Notes: generated from the sequence alone by a model not told the origin. A DNA stretch of 64,000 nucleotides from Chitinophagales bacterium (GCA_017303855.1 JAFLBL010000008.1:94307-158306), one strand, 5' to 3'. Shown: positions 45,262 through 54,716, counted from the stretch's first letter. Numbers and translations are program-made.

Positions 45262-45867
45262 ATGGAGGTAATCAGAAACTTCCCCGATCCTGAACTGGTG
45301 GCCAATCTGAAGGCCGGCCGGCGGATGGAGGAATCCATAAAAGAACTATACCGTAACTATTTTGACGGACTTTGCTGGTATATCATGAACAACAGCGGAA
45401 GCCGCCAGGATGCAGAGGATATTTTCCAGGAAGTACTGGTCAGTTTTATTGAACTGGTACAACAGGATAAATTCAGGGGGGAAGCGAGCATTAAAACCTT
45501 TTTATTTTCCCTGAACCGGTTTACCTGGCTGAACGAATTGAAAAGAAGAGGTCGGGCGCTGGCACGGGAAGAAAAATATGAGAAAGCACAGGATCGGGTG
45601 GAACTGGATACCAGTCAGCATATCGCGGATCGGGAAGGGAAAGCGGAAGTGTTGCGGATTGTAGGCGAACTGGGAGAGACCTGTAAGAAAATCCTGTTAT
45701 TGTTTTATTATGAAAACCTGTCCATGCGTGAAATACTCGACAGAACCGATTATGAAACGGAACAGGTGGTACGTAATAAAAAATATAAATGCCTGAAACA
45801 GCTGGAGCAAATGATAAATGCCAATCCGGCTTTAAAACAAACCTTAAAAAACCTGATGCATGGATAA
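45262..45867 (+). CDS. ECF-type RNA polymerase sigma factor
   Basis: A 201-residue sigma factor. Region 2 is visible in LYRNYFDGLCWYIMNNSGSRQ with DAEDIFQEVLVSFIEL, and region 4 in LSMREILDRTDYETEQVVRNKKYKCL. It overlaps the next gene, a membrane protein with a likely anti-sigma role, by 8 bases. It is unrelated to the locus 2 sigma by context: no TonB receptor follows. Candidate targets are the neighbouring DUF4382 lipoprotein and CHAT-TPR genes. This sigma/membrane protein/CHAT grouping is one I have seen as common in Bacteroidota, but its function is not established. Confidence 0.9.
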   Translation: MEVIRNFPDPELVANLKAGRRMEESIKELYRNYFDGLCWYIMNNSGSRQDAEDIFQEVLVSFIELVQQDKFRGEASIKTFLFSLNRFTWLNELKRRGRALAREEKYEKAQDRVELDTSQHIADREGKAEVLRIVGELGETCKKILLLFYYENLSMREILDRTDYETEQVVRNKKYKCLKQLEQMINANPALKQTLKNLMHG

Positions 45868-46624
45868 TTCTACACCTGAAATGGATGAAAAACTGGTCCG
45901 CCTCCTCGATGGAGAATTGACTGGAGCGGAACAGGACACTCTCAGGGCTGAACTGGCGGCAGACACCGGGTTGCAAGAGCAATACGACCGTTTACTGTCC
46001 ACCCGCGCTGCCCTCCGTCATTACGGGCTCAGCCGGCAGGTACAGGCCATTCATAAAGAAATAATGGAGGAGAAAACGGCCCCCGTACGCAAACTCAGCC
46101 CTGTACGGCGTATAGTGCGACTATCCGTTGCCGTTGCCGCGGCCGCCGTACTGGTTGTCGGCTTATTTGCAGGGTACCACTATTTGTCCCTCAGTTCCGG
46201 AAAACTGTTCAGTGCCAACTATCAGCCATTTGAACTCAATACCGTAAGAGGAACCGCTGTTACAACCCCTTTGGAAGACGCGTATAAGAATAAAAATTTT
46301 GCGGAAGTAATCCGGCTGCATGATGCCGGTACGGAGCAGACCATTAAGGGCGAATTTCTGAACGGGGCGGCGGCGCTGGAATTAAATGATAATACCCGTG
46401 CCATCAGCTCCTTTAAGAACGTGATTGCCTATAACATCACAGCCCAGACTCACTTATTAAAAGAGGAGGCTGAGTATTACCTGGCCCTTTCTTTTATCCG
46501 GCAGAAAGAATATACCGAAGCGCTCCGTTTACTGGAAAGTATACATGGCAATCCGGATCATCTCTATAACGGAAAAGTAAGTACCGGACTGATCCGGGAT
46601 GTGAAATGGCTGCGTTCAAAATAA
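45860..46624 (+). CDS. Membrane protein with TPR-like C-terminus, probable anti-sigma factor
   Basis: A 254-residue protein. The N-terminal cytoplasmic part begins EMDEKLVRLLDGELTGAEQDTL, the pattern of zinc-less anti-sigma N-termini in Bacteroidota. One membrane helix lies at about 91-112 (LSVAVAAAAVLVVGLFAGY). The periplasmic C-terminal part has tetratricopeptide-like helices (NFAEVIRLHDAG, ALELNDNTRAISSFKNVI, LALSFIRQKEYTEALRLLE). The 8-base overlap with the sigma gene and this topology suggest that it restrains that sigma factor; this is inferred, not shown. Confidence 0.78.
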   Translation: MDNSTPEMDEKLVRLLDGELTGAEQDTLRAELAADTGLQEQYDRLLSTRAALRHYGLSRQVQAIHKEIMEEKTAPVRKLSPVRRIVRLSVAVAAAAVLVVGLFAGYHYLSLSSGKLFSANYQPFELNTVRGTAVTTPLEDAYKNKNFAEVIRLHDAGTEQTIKGEFLNGAAALELNDNTRAISSFKNVIAYNITAQTHLLKEEAEYYLALSFIRQKEYTEALRLLESIHGNPDHLYNGKVSTGLIRDVKWLRSK

Positions 46625-46652
46625 GTCATAAACCTATTGCTGATTAGTACAA

Positions 46653-46672
46653 AAACTCCCTGACGGGAGTTT
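46653..46672 (+). terminator. Rho-independent terminator after the sigma/anti-sigma pair
   Basis: Stem AAACTCCC (46653-46660) and GGGAGTTT (46665-46672), with a 4-base loop and a long T-run after it. Confidence 0.88.
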
Positions 46673-46804
46673 TTTTTTGCCCGGCGGTTACAGGCATACT
46701 CCCGGTGTTGACCAATTACAGTAACAGCAACCGGACAACAGCTCCCTGCTGGCCAATTTTTTAAAACAACTGATTTACAAACGTAAACCCTGAAAAACAC
46801 AGTT

Positions 46805-47629
46805 ATGAAGAACAAATCAATTTTTTTCTTTTTTACCGTCCTGGTAGTGTCGGTAATCATGTATTCCTGTCAGAAGGAAACAACAGGCAGTTCAAATCCT
46901 GATAAGCCGCATACGGTCCGGATTTTTCTGACCGATCACCAGACCCCCGTATTTGACAGTGTATTTATTGATCTGCAGGCCTTGCAGGTAAAACTGGAGG
47001 ATGACAGTCTGCCCAATGACGGCTGGGTGAGTCTCAGCATCCGTCCCGGGGTGTATAATATCCTGCGTTTCCGTAACGGACTGGATACCCTGTTCAGCAA
47101 CGGTACATTGCCTAACGCCCGGGTAAAGAAAGTGAAACTTGTATTGGGTACGCAGAACAGCGTGATGAAAGACGGACAGTCATTCCCCCTCCGCGTGAAG
47201 AGCGAAGACCGGGAAGTGATTGCCAACCTGGATGACAGCAATTTCGATATCAGCAACGGACAGGTAATGTTCTGGATTGATTTCGACGCGGGCAATTCCA
47301 TCCAGGTGGATAACAGCGGCTCCGGCAACAATAACGGCTATCGCCTGAAATCGCAAATCAAAATATTTTCCCGCAGCCGTTCCGGCAGTATTGAAGGGCG
47401 CGTATTACCCCGTGCCGCGGATGCCATTGTAAAAGCGGTGATTGGTACGGATACGGCCACGGCTATTCCTTTTGATGATAACGGCGAATTTAAAATCGTA
47501 GGATTAAATGCCGGAACTTATAAATTACTCATTGATGGACAAAACGGTTACCAGGATACCACCATCAATAATGTGGTTGTCCGTAACCGGGAAGATACAC
47601 ATGTGCCGGTAATAACGTTGCATCAATAA
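46805..47629 (+). CDS. DUF4382 lipoprotein
   Basis: Lipoprotein of 274 residues with lipobox MYSC (Cys22). The body matches DUF4382: VRIFLTDHQTPVFDSVFIDLQALQV, then VRLKSEDREVIANLDDSNFDI-like text (47200-47260) and a terminal carboxypeptidase-regulatory-like fold (SIEGRVLPRA, FKIVGLNAGTYKLLIDG). No enzymatic motif. Proteins of this family sit in the cell envelope and their function is unknown. It is separated from the sigma pair by a terminator and ends opposite the convergent CHAT gene, with a repeat-rich 226-base gap between. Confidence 0.83.
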   Translation: MKNKSIFFFFTVLVVSVIMYSCQKETTGSSNPDKPHTVRIFLTDHQTPVFDSVFIDLQALQVKLEDDSLPNDGWVSLSIRPGVYNILRFRNGLDTLFSNGTLPNARVKKVKLVLGTQNSVMKDGQSFPLRVKSEDREVIANLDDSNFDISNGQVMFWIDFDAGNSIQVDNSGSGNNNGYRLKSQIKIFSRSRSGSIEGRVLPRAADAIVKAVIGTDTATAIPFDDNGEFKIVGLNAGTYKLLIDGQNGYQDTTINNVVVRNREDTHVPVITLHQ

Positions 47630-47637
47630 TGCAATTA

Positions 47638-47768
47638 GCCGATGAGCCGATGTGTTGATGAGCCGATGTGTCGACGAGCCGATGAAGTGATTTTACGGAA
47701 ATAATTAAATCATTAAATCACTTTCTGTCTTCTAGTTTCTTCTCTCATCAACACATCGGCTCATCGGC
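47638..47768. repeat. 25-bp perfect inverted repeat between convergent genes
   Basis: Left arm 47638-47662 begins GCCGATGAGCCGATG; right arm 47744-47768 is its exact reverse complement, enclosing 81 bases. It lies between the DUF4382 and CHAT gene ends and could form a long hairpin in both transcripts. Confidence 0.85.
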
Positions 47769-47840
47769 AAATTGGCAAATCAGTTAATCAGCACATCGGC
47801 TCATCGGCAAATTGGCAAATCAGTTAATCAGCACATCGGC
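47753..47840. repeat. 40-bp tandem direct repeat (two copies plus a partial)
   Basis: Copies at 47753-47792 and 47793-47832 are identical, starting ACATCGGCTCATCGGC and ending CAGTTAATCAGC; a third starts at 47833 and breaks off after 8 bases. Made of the same short words as the repeats at 54717 and 55297. Confidence 0.9.
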
Positions 47841-47855
47841 AAATTGGCACATCGG

Positions 47856-50654
47856 CTAATTATTCTTCCTTCCCACCATCTTATACAAAAAGGCTCCCCC
47901 GATAATGGTCAGTGCAATCCACCACCAGTTGCGTGAACCGCGGTCTTCTTCGTAGTTGCCAATGTAAATCAGGTGCGCCCAGTAATCCGGCGTTTTAAGC
48001 CGCGGATCAATTTCATTGCTTTTCAGCAAGTCAATTTTTCCCTGTTGCAAGGCTTTGTCTTTACTGTATCCTTTTTCCAGGTAGTAGTGCAGTCGTTTGG
48101 TAATAAAAGCCGTGGTTTTATCTTCCGCTTTCCAAAGTGAAGTAATGATATCCGGGCAACCGGCATATGCAAAGGCCCGTGACAGGCTCATCAGCCCTTC
48201 ACCTTTTACAAGTTTGCCCGCTCCTGTTTCGCAGGCACTGAGAATGACAAGTTGCACGGAATCCAGCCGCAGGTTGGCGATTTCACCGGCATAGAGTTTA
48301 TAATCCCTGTTGTCAGGGTAAAAAGCGATATAGGAATGAGAGGGCGTATCGTTATTTACGCTGGCATGAGTAGCCAGGTGAAGAATGGGATAGCTGTTGG
48401 AAAAAGCCAGGAAATTCTTTTTAGTGGCGTTGGTACTGCTGAGGATCTTTCCTTTCAGCCCGCTGATTTCTTCAGCAGAGGCTGGCAACAGGCTATAAAA
48501 TTCTTCCTGATTTACGGAAGCCGGATAGGGTTGGGTAAACGGCGCAAAAGCCAGGCTGTTACTCAAACGTGCGGAAGCCGGATTTTCACCGAACAAGGCC
48601 GTGCTGAACTGATACTGAATGGAAAAATGTTCCAGCAGGTATTTCCGGTTTTCATCCTGCAAGGCTTCAAAGGGAAGATGGTTTAATTCATCATCCGGGA
48701 TAATAATCAGCCGGGAACTTTGTTTCAAAGAGGCATACAATGGTTTAATAAGTACCTGGTATAATGCATACGCATTGTTGCCGCCTTCATACCGTTCGTC
48801 GGGTGACACCTGTTGCAGGCTGTTCTTAAATTGTTCCAGCCGTTTGAAAAATACCGGATCAATATCGGTTTTATAGTACTCAAATTTTTTATTGGTTATC
48901 AGCAGGGCCAGTAATTCCCTGTCGGATAAATGATAGGAGAGTAAGGCGGAATTATTATCCAGTTTTCGCTGAAGCTTTGTAACCGGGGGAATACTGGCGC
49001 CGGCTTCCCGGATACTCCATTGCGGATCTGCGGCAATTTTATCCTGGATTTTTCCCAGTTCTATTTCCTGATCCCGGACGGCCGATCTGAGTTCGCCGAG
49101 ACGGGTACTGTCTTTCTCCCGGCCGGCTTCCAGTATCAGCCGGGTTATACTTTTTTTTATGTTCGTTTCTTTCGTGATTAATCCTTTTTCCTGGTTGTTA
49201 TTAGTGCGCAATTCATTCTCCTGTACATTCAGCGTGAGGATGGACGCTTTATTCAGCTGATCGAAATTGTAGGTTTGCTCAAGGTAATTTATTTTCCCTG
49301 TCAGTTCATATAACTGCAGGCTGATGTCAATCGGCTTGCTGTGTATATGGTGTTTTATTTTTCCAAGAAAAAGCCGGGCTTCATCAGAGTCGTAGGTGTG
49401 TTCCACATAACTGGCCAGCCGGAATGCTGCCTGGTAGGCATCCAGCGCCTGCGCCAGCGGGGTAATTTCTTTTGATTGCTGGTAGAGTGTTTGCAAGGCA
49501 TCCGCTTTATCACAAAGTGCGTTGAAAAGCTGAATATAGGAATAGACGCCGGTGAATTTTTCAGGATTACTGCTGAATGCGGTGTCGTTAAACATGTGAT
49601 GAAACTGAATGACCGCCTGCTGATATAACGCAACTGCCTTTGCCGGCTGATGTTTTGACAAAGCCAGTTCTGCCTGGTGTGTCAGTGTAAGTCCAAACGT
49701 TACATTTTTTGTATTGCCGTTTCGTTTTTTGTTTTCCGTATCGGCGAGCGCCAGGTAAAAGGCGGCAGAATCAGGGAGCTTCATTTCCAGGAAAGCCTTT
49801 GCCATTTTATTGTACAGCTGCACCGTATTATCCGGTGCCGGTGTTGTTTGTCTGAACCAACGGATGGCGTCTGCCGGGGCACCCAGGCTGAGATCAATCA
49901 TGCCGAGGTTTTGCCGGATCACATTTTTATAAACGGGAGAGGGCAATAACTGCAGGTAGATGGCTTTGGCTTCTTCATATTGCTCCAGGTTGAGCAGGGC
50001 CGAGGCGATATTGTTTTGATAGGTTACCCGCAGTTCTTTCAGGGCAGGGTCTGCGGGTGAAAGTTTTGAAAGTGCTTTGTCAAAATAATTACGTGCCTGT
50101 TTATAATTGCCGGTTTCATAATGAATCAATCCTAGCTGGTTGTACAGACGTTGCTGATCCGTCAGCGGGCTTGTATATTTTTCACTGATCGTTTCCGCCT
50201 GTTTGTAAAATGAAACGGCAGAGTCGTACTGATGCAGGCTGTAATAAACCGTACCGGCATACAGACAGGGTTTGAAAAGAAAGGAGTCGGGCAGGCTGGT
50301 ATTTTGCCGGCCCCAACGGATAGCTTTCAGATAATGTTCTTTGGCCGCTTCCAGTGAATCGAGATAATGATAGATGGAACCGATACGGGTATGCGTGATT
50401 ACGGAAAGAGAATCCAGCCGGCCGGATTCAAAAAACGGGATCACCTGGAGGAATAACCGGAGAGCGGTACGATTGAGAGCTTCCTCTTTTTCTTCCGAAT
50501 AGTTTTTAGTGAAAGAGCCTTGTTCCGCTTCCTTATAATTTTTTTCAGCCTCCGCGTACACGGTCCAATATGTGCCGCCGGCAGCAGTACGCTGTTGTGC
50601 CCAAAGCCAGCCCAGTACAGCCAGTACAAATAAAAAGGAAAACAGGTATTTCAT
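47856..50654 (-). CDS. TPR-CHAT caspase-like protease, membrane-anchored
   Basis: A 932-residue protein. A signal peptide or anchor (FLFVLAVLGWLWAQ) is followed by about 400 residues of tetratricopeptide repeats (for example YNQLGLIHYETGNYKQARNYFDKAL), a linker, and a CHAT domain (about 600-885). The caspase-type dyad appears complete: His763 in HLATHA and Cys808 in LSACETGAG, with the supporting motif GEGLMSLSRAFAYAGCPDIITSLW. A C-terminal membrane helix (about 909-926) follows. CHAT proteases include gasdermin- and Craspase-linked effectors, though no such partner is seen here. It converges on the DUF4382 gene and is followed upstream by a lipoprotein gene. Confidence 0.9.
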   Translation of the reverse strand: MKYLFSFLFVLAVLGWLWAQQRTAAGGTYWTVYAEAEKNYKEAEQGSFTKNYSEEKEEALNRTALRLFLQVIPFFESGRLDSLSVITHTRIGSIYHYLDSLEAAKEHYLKAIRWGRQNTSLPDSFLFKPCLYAGTVYYSLHQYDSAVSFYKQAETISEKYTSPLTDQQRLYNQLGLIHYETGNYKQARNYFDKALSKLSPADPALKELRVTYQNNIASALLNLEQYEEAKAIYLQLLPSPVYKNVIRQNLGMIDLSLGAPADAIRWFRQTTPAPDNTVQLYNKMAKAFLEMKLPDSAAFYLALADTENKKRNGNTKNVTFGLTLTHQAELALSKHQPAKAVALYQQAVIQFHHMFNDTAFSSNPEKFTGVYSYIQLFNALCDKADALQTLYQQSKEITPLAQALDAYQAAFRLASYVEHTYDSDEARLFLGKIKHHIHSKPIDISLQLYELTGKINYLEQTYNFDQLNKASILTLNVQENELRTNNNQEKGLITKETNIKKSITRLILEAGREKDSTRLGELRSAVRDQEIELGKIQDKIAADPQWSIREAGASIPPVTKLQRKLDNNSALLSYHLSDRELLALLITNKKFEYYKTDIDPVFFKRLEQFKNSLQQVSPDERYEGGNNAYALYQVLIKPLYASLKQSSRLIIIPDDELNHLPFEALQDENRKYLLEHFSIQYQFSTALFGENPASARLSNSLAFAPFTQPYPASVNQEEFYSLLPASAEEISGLKGKILSSTNATKKNFLAFSNSYPILHLATHASVNNDTPSHSYIAFYPDNRDYKLYAGEIANLRLDSVQLVILSACETGAGKLVKGEGLMSLSRAFAYAGCPDIITSLWKAEDKTTAFITKRLHYYLEKGYSKDKALQQGKIDLLKSNEIDPRLKTPDYWAHLIYIGNYEEDRGSRNWWWIALTIIGGAFLYKMVGRKNN

Positions 50655-50695
50655 GATAAGCGGTAAAGCTTATCAAAAATAATGCTACGCCTGCA

Positions 50696-51514
50696 TTAAT
50701 GCGCAACAATTATAACGCAGGGTGGGCGGGGTTTCGCCACTTTCTGGGGCCGTCCGGCCAATGCAGGATCATTGCTTACTGCTCCGTTGCCACGCAGAAA
50801 TACGCCTTCAGTGGTACGGTCATGCAGAATATCCCAGACGTACTGCGGCACATCGGCTACTGTTTCATACCAATACAGGAGTACTTTCAGTTTATTCAGT
50901 GATTTGCCGCTGGCATCATTGATCCTGTATTTTATTTCTACTTCTTTTTTATCGTCGTTGCGCGGGTTTGCACCGAATACGCCTTTACGTACGGATTCAG
51001 CGAGGTTTATGGAACCATTATCCGTTTTTACAGAACAGCCACCGGTATTGGCCAGGTTTCCTTCATCGAAGCTGGATCCTGTTATTGGTAATAAACGGCT
51101 CTCTGCTGCATTATAAACCGGATTGGCAATGGAATCGCCGGCCGACAGATAATAGAAATGATCGCGGAAAGTAATTCCGGATAATACCACTATTGTAGAT
51201 GTGGAATCGCCATTTGGTGCTGTATGGGTAATTCGGTAACGCAAACCGGTTTCACTGTTGGAGACATTGATGGCGCCGGTTTTGTCATCAATTTCAATAC
51301 CATCCGGGAATGCGGTATACGTACCGGGCCTGGTTTGTTCGGGTTGAACTATATAATCGCCTGCAACCGGCTTCAAATAAATAATAGAATCGCCATAGCT
51401 TAATTTGAATGGGCCCGTTGGGGTGTCGGTATCTGCACTGGGCTTATCACATGATAACAGGCTGAATGTCAGTGCTGTAATTCCTAAAAAAAGAAACGAA
51501 AAACGATTTTGCAT
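50696..51514 (-). CDS. Lipoprotein of unknown function
   Basis: A 272-residue lipoprotein (lipobox SLLSC, Cys22) with a beta-rich body (FKLSYGDSIIYL, GIEIDDKTGAINVSNSETGLRYRITHTAPNG, an Ig-like cadherin-type phrase). The C-terminus is Pro-rich and ends PCVIIVAH. No family recognised. It lies 41 bases upstream of the CHAT gene in the same direction and could be co-transcribed with it, perhaps as an envelope partner. The upstream region toward the divergent oxidoreductase gene is 172 bases. Confidence 0.7.
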   Translation of the reverse strand: MQNRFSFLFLGITALTFSLLSCDKPSADTDTPTGPFKLSYGDSIIYLKPVAGDYIVQPEQTRPGTYTAFPDGIEIDDKTGAINVSNSETGLRYRITHTAPNGDSTSTIVVLSGITFRDHFYYLSAGDSIANPVYNAAESRLLPITGSSFDEGNLANTGGCSVKTDNGSINLAESVRKGVFGANPRNDDKKEVEIKYRINDASGKSLNKLKVLLYWYETVADVPQYVWDILHDRTTEGVFLRGNGAVSNDPALAGRPQKVAKPRPPCVIIVAH

Positions 51515-51686
51515 GCGACCCCCTTTTGGTTTGGTAAATACCGGCGGATGTTTTGTAACCTTAAAGTAAAATATATTCCCGTAAAATCAAAGTTACAACA
51601 TTTATTATGCCAAAGACCTGTCCGAAATCAATTTGTCTGACAGCCCGGGATACTGGACATTTGCAGCTACAAAACAGACTGGCTAT

Positions 51687-52889
51687 ATGAAAAAGATCGG
51701 ATTAATCCGGGAAGGAAAGATTCCTGCAGATAACCGGGTCGCCCTGACCCCCGCCCAATGTAAGTGGATACTGAAAAACAGTACTGATATTCAGATTTTT
51801 GTGCAGAGTTCACCGGATCGGTGTTTTAGTGACCGGGAGTATCTTTCTGCCGGTGTTGAAGTAAAGGATGACTTGTCGGATTGCGATGTGTTGTTCGGTA
51901 TAAAAGAAGTGCCGGTGGCGCAGCTGATTCCAGGTAAAACCTATCTTTTTTTCTCCCATACCAAGAAAAAACAACCGCATAATCAGCCGCTGCTCAAAGC
52001 GGTCATGGAAAAGAATATCACCCTGGTTGATTATGAATGCCTGGAACATGAAGACGGGCAACGGATAATCGGGTTTGGTTTTTTTGCCGGCGTGGTGGGG
52101 GCGCATAATGGTATGATGGCTTACGGACTGCGTACCGGTTTATATAACCTGGACCGGGTATATAAACAACGCAGTTTCCGGGAACTGATCCATAATTATT
52201 TCGGACTGCGGCTGCCGAATGTAAAAATCGCCATAACCGGCTCCGGCCGGGTGGCCCATGGTATCCTGGAGATAATGAACCTGATGGGGATCCATGAAGT
52301 GGAGAATGATGACTATCTGCGACGCCGTTTTTCCTATCCCGTGTATACGCAGATCAAAGGGGCCGAACTGTACGAACACAAAGTAACCGGAAAGTATAAC
52401 CGGGAAGACTTTCACAATCATCCGCAGGACTATCGTTGCCGCTTTCTTCCCTATACGGCGCAAACGGACATCCTGATGAACGGGGTGTACTGGGATAAAA
52501 CCATTCCCCGGCTTTTTGATAAGACAGACGTGCCGAAAGATGATTTTATCATTCAGACCATCGCCGATATTACGGATGATGCGGATGGTTCGGTTCCCAT
52601 CAACCTGGGCGACCAATCCATTGCGGATCCGGTTTACGGAGTGGATAAGCAAACACTGGAAAAGACGGCACCATATCTTCCCGGCTCCATCGACCTGATG
52701 GCGGTGGGAAACCTGCCCAATGAATTGCCACGTGACGCGAGCCGGTATTTTGGTGAGCAACTGATCAAGTTTATTCTGGAAGACCTCATGAAAAACGGAT
52801 CAGAAATGATTTCAAGGGCCACTATTGTAAATAAAGGGGAACTCACGACTGGTTTTGAATACCTCCGTGATTATGCAGCGGGCCGCTAA
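51687..52889 (+). CDS. NAD(P)-dependent oxidoreductase, alanine/saccharopine dehydrogenase-like
   Basis: A 400-residue dehydrogenase. The N-terminal half has the alanine dehydrogenase/transhydrogenase pattern (KIGLIREGKIPADNRVALTP, YLFFSHTKKKQPHNQPLL), and the second half a Rossmann fold with ITGSGRVAHGILEIMNLMG from 183. This combination matches the lysine-ketoglutarate-reductase/saccharopine-dehydrogenase-like proteins of Bacteroidota; the exact substrate cannot be given. The ATG at 51687 was chosen because upstream in-frame codons lack similarity. It converges on trmN6 with a 5-base gap. Confidence 0.83.
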   Translation: MKKIGLIREGKIPADNRVALTPAQCKWILKNSTDIQIFVQSSPDRCFSDREYLSAGVEVKDDLSDCDVLFGIKEVPVAQLIPGKTYLFFSHTKKKQPHNQPLLKAVMEKNITLVDYECLEHEDGQRIIGFGFFAGVVGAHNGMMAYGLRTGLYNLDRVYKQRSFRELIHNYFGLRLPNVKIAITGSGRVAHGILEIMNLMGIHEVENDDYLRRRFSYPVYTQIKGAELYEHKVTGKYNREDFHNHPQDYRCRFLPYTAQTDILMNGVYWDKTIPRLFDKTDVPKDDFIIQTIADITDDADGSVPINLGDQSIADPVYGVDKQTLEKTAPYLPGSIDLMAVGNLPNELPRDASRYFGEQLIKFILEDLMKNGSEMISRATIVNKGELTTGFEYLRDYAAGR

Positions 52890-52894
52890 GCCGG

Positions 52895-53626
52895 CTACAG
52901 GTACAAATAATAAGGCTTTAATAAACCGGTGAATGCGGTAGTGTATTCCCCGGTTTTGTTTTTAATACTCAGCTCTTCCGGTTGTGCATGGCTGTTTGTC
53001 TCATTGCCGAAGCGGCCTTCAATCAGTAGCCGGAAATAATCCAGGTGAACGGCCGGTTTTACCTGGATCCACTGTATAATACGGCAACCGGCATCGTTCA
53101 GCAGGCTGCTGATTTCTTCCCTGCGTTTAAAGGGCAGTAATAAATAAAAATGCCCTTCCGGTTTCAGTAAACGGTTTATTTGGGCTACTAATTCCTGCAA
53201 CCGTAACCCGTCATTATGGTGTGCTGTATTTTTTTGCAGATTGTTTCCTTTCAGTTCCTTTTCATAAAAGGGCGGGTTGCTGAAAATGTAATCGTATTTA
53301 TTTTCCGGGGAGAAGCGGAGTATATCTGTATGGTGAACCGAAATACGATCCTTTTTTCCGGCCAGATCAATATTCATAACTGCCTGGGTGGCGGCGGGTG
53401 TGTCAATCTCCACGGCGTCAATCCGGCTTTGCGGCAGTTGCTGGTGTACCATCAGGCTCAGCAGCCCGCTGCCGGCACCGATATCAAGTAAATGATCCGT
53501 GGTTGTTTTATCTTTTAATTGGGCGGCCACCCAGGCTCCAAAGAGGCAACCATCGGTGGTGACTTTCATGGCACACTGATCCTGGTGAATAATGAATTGC
53601 CTGAACTGAAAATACGTGTTGGCCAT
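52895..53626 (-). CDS. trmN6: tRNA1(Val) (adenine37-N6)-methyltransferase
   Basis: AdoMet-dependent tRNA methyltransferase of 243 residues, modifying A37 of tRNA-Val. The N-terminal text FQFRQFIIHQDQCAMKVTTDGCLFGAW is the family signature; the AdoMet site is DIGAGSG at 48-54; the catalytic N6-adenine motif is NPPF at 117-120. Length is normal. It follows tsaD by 19 bases on the same strand, so two tRNA position-37 modification genes sit together, probably in one operon. Confidence 0.93.
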   Translation of the reverse strand: MANTYFQFRQFIIHQDQCAMKVTTDGCLFGAWVAAQLKDKTTTDHLLDIGAGSGLLSLMVHQQLPQSRIDAVEIDTPAATQAVMNIDLAGKKDRISVHHTDILRFSPENKYDYIFSNPPFYEKELKGNNLQKNTAHHNDGLRLQELVAQINRLLKPEGHFYLLLPFKRREEISSLLNDAGCRIIQWIQVKPAVHLDYFRLLIEGRFGNETNSHAQPEELSIKNKTGEYTTAFTGLLKPYYLYL

Positions 53627-53645
53627 AACAATTACTTGCGCGGTA

Positions 53646-54686
53646 TTACCATTCAGCCCGGGCGTTGGAAGTAACGGAGAGCGGTACAGTTTTACCTTCC
53701 AGGAATTTATAATAACCGGTAATGGCGATCATGCCTGCATTATCCGTGCAGTACTGGAAAGCCGGGATAAATGTATTCCAACCTTGCTTTTTACCCATTT
53801 CCGTAAATGCGGAGCGGAGTCCGCTGTTTGCAGAAACACCTCCTGCCAGGCAGATATCACGGATGCCGGTTTCCTGTGCCGCTTTTTTTACTTTATTCAG
53901 CAGGATTGTAATGATCCGGTGCTGCACAGAGGCACAGATATCGGCCAGATTTTCCTCTATAAATTTATTTTTTTCTTCTTCAGTTGCCGCAAACTCTTCC
54001 TTGTACAAATTACTTTTTCCCGCATTCTGCAGAAAATAAAGGATGGATGTTTTTAATCCGCTGAAGCTGAAATTGAGTCCGGCGAGTTGTGGTTCCGGAA
54101 ACGAAAATCGATGCGGGTTTCCTTCTTTGGCATATTTATCAATCAGCGGCCCCCCGGGATAAGGCAGTCCGAGCAGTTTCGCCGATTTGTCAAAAGCTTC
54201 TCCGGCCGCGTCATCTATTGTTTCACCGATGACCCGCATCTGTACCGGACTTTCGCATAATACAATCTGGGTATGTCCTCCGCTAACGGTTAAACATAGA
54301 AAAGGGAAAGCGGGTTTCGGATCTTCAATCAGGTTGGCCAGCACATGCGCCTGCATATGATGCACGGCTATCAGTGGTTTATGGAGAGAGAGTGCCAGCG
54401 ATTTGGCAAACTGTCCGCCAACCAGTAATGAACCGATCAGTCCGGGCGATTGTGTAAATGCAATGGCATCCACCCCGGCCAGCGCGGTTCCTGCTTCTTT
54501 CAGGGCTTTCTCCACTACCGGTACAATATGCTGCATATGGGCCCTTGAAGCCAGCTCGGGTACCACCCCTCCATATTGTTCATGTACAGCCTGTGTGGCA
54601 ATAAAATTGGACAACACTTTCCCGTCCGTACATACGGCTGCGGATGTTTCATCACAACTCGATTCTATAGCGAGAATGGTGGGCAT
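53646..54686 (-). CDS. tsaD: tRNA N6-threonylcarbamoyladenosine transferase TsaD
   Basis: Transfers threonylcarbamoyl to A37 of ANN-decoding tRNAs, together with TsaB and TsaE. The 346 residues have the family start MPTILAIESSCDETSAA, the substrate-binding GGVVPELASRAH, metal ligands His110 and His114 in HHMQAH, and the ATP site GGVSANSGLR near the C-terminus. Complete and of standard length. Near-universal gene, single-copy in most bacteria, so a good anchor for placing the window on a genome. Confidence 0.97.
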   Translation of the reverse strand: MPTILAIESSCDETSAAVCTDGKVLSNFIATQAVHEQYGGVVPELASRAHMQHIVPVVEKALKEAGTALAGVDAIAFTQSPGLIGSLLVGGQFAKSLALSLHKPLIAVHHMQAHVLANLIEDPKPAFPFLCLTVSGGHTQIVLCESPVQMRVIGETIDDAAGEAFDKSAKLLGLPYPGGPLIDKYAKEGNPHRFSFPEPQLAGLNFSFSGLKTSILYFLQNAGKSNLYKEEFAATEEEKNKFIEENLADICASVQHRIITILLNKVKKAAQETGIRDICLAGGVSANSGLRSAFTEMGKKQGWNTFIPAFQYCTDNAGMIAITGYYKFLEGKTVPLSVTSNARAEW

Positions 54687-54716
54687 GGGGCAAAAGTAGG
54701 TAATTAGCCAATTAGC

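Noticed and set aside
47638..47840. Possible CRISPR array
   Set aside because: Repeats are directly adjacent with no unique spacers, and no cas genes are near.
52140..52760. 206-codon minus-strand frame
   Set aside because: Antisense to the oxidoreductase gene with an intact Rossmann motif.
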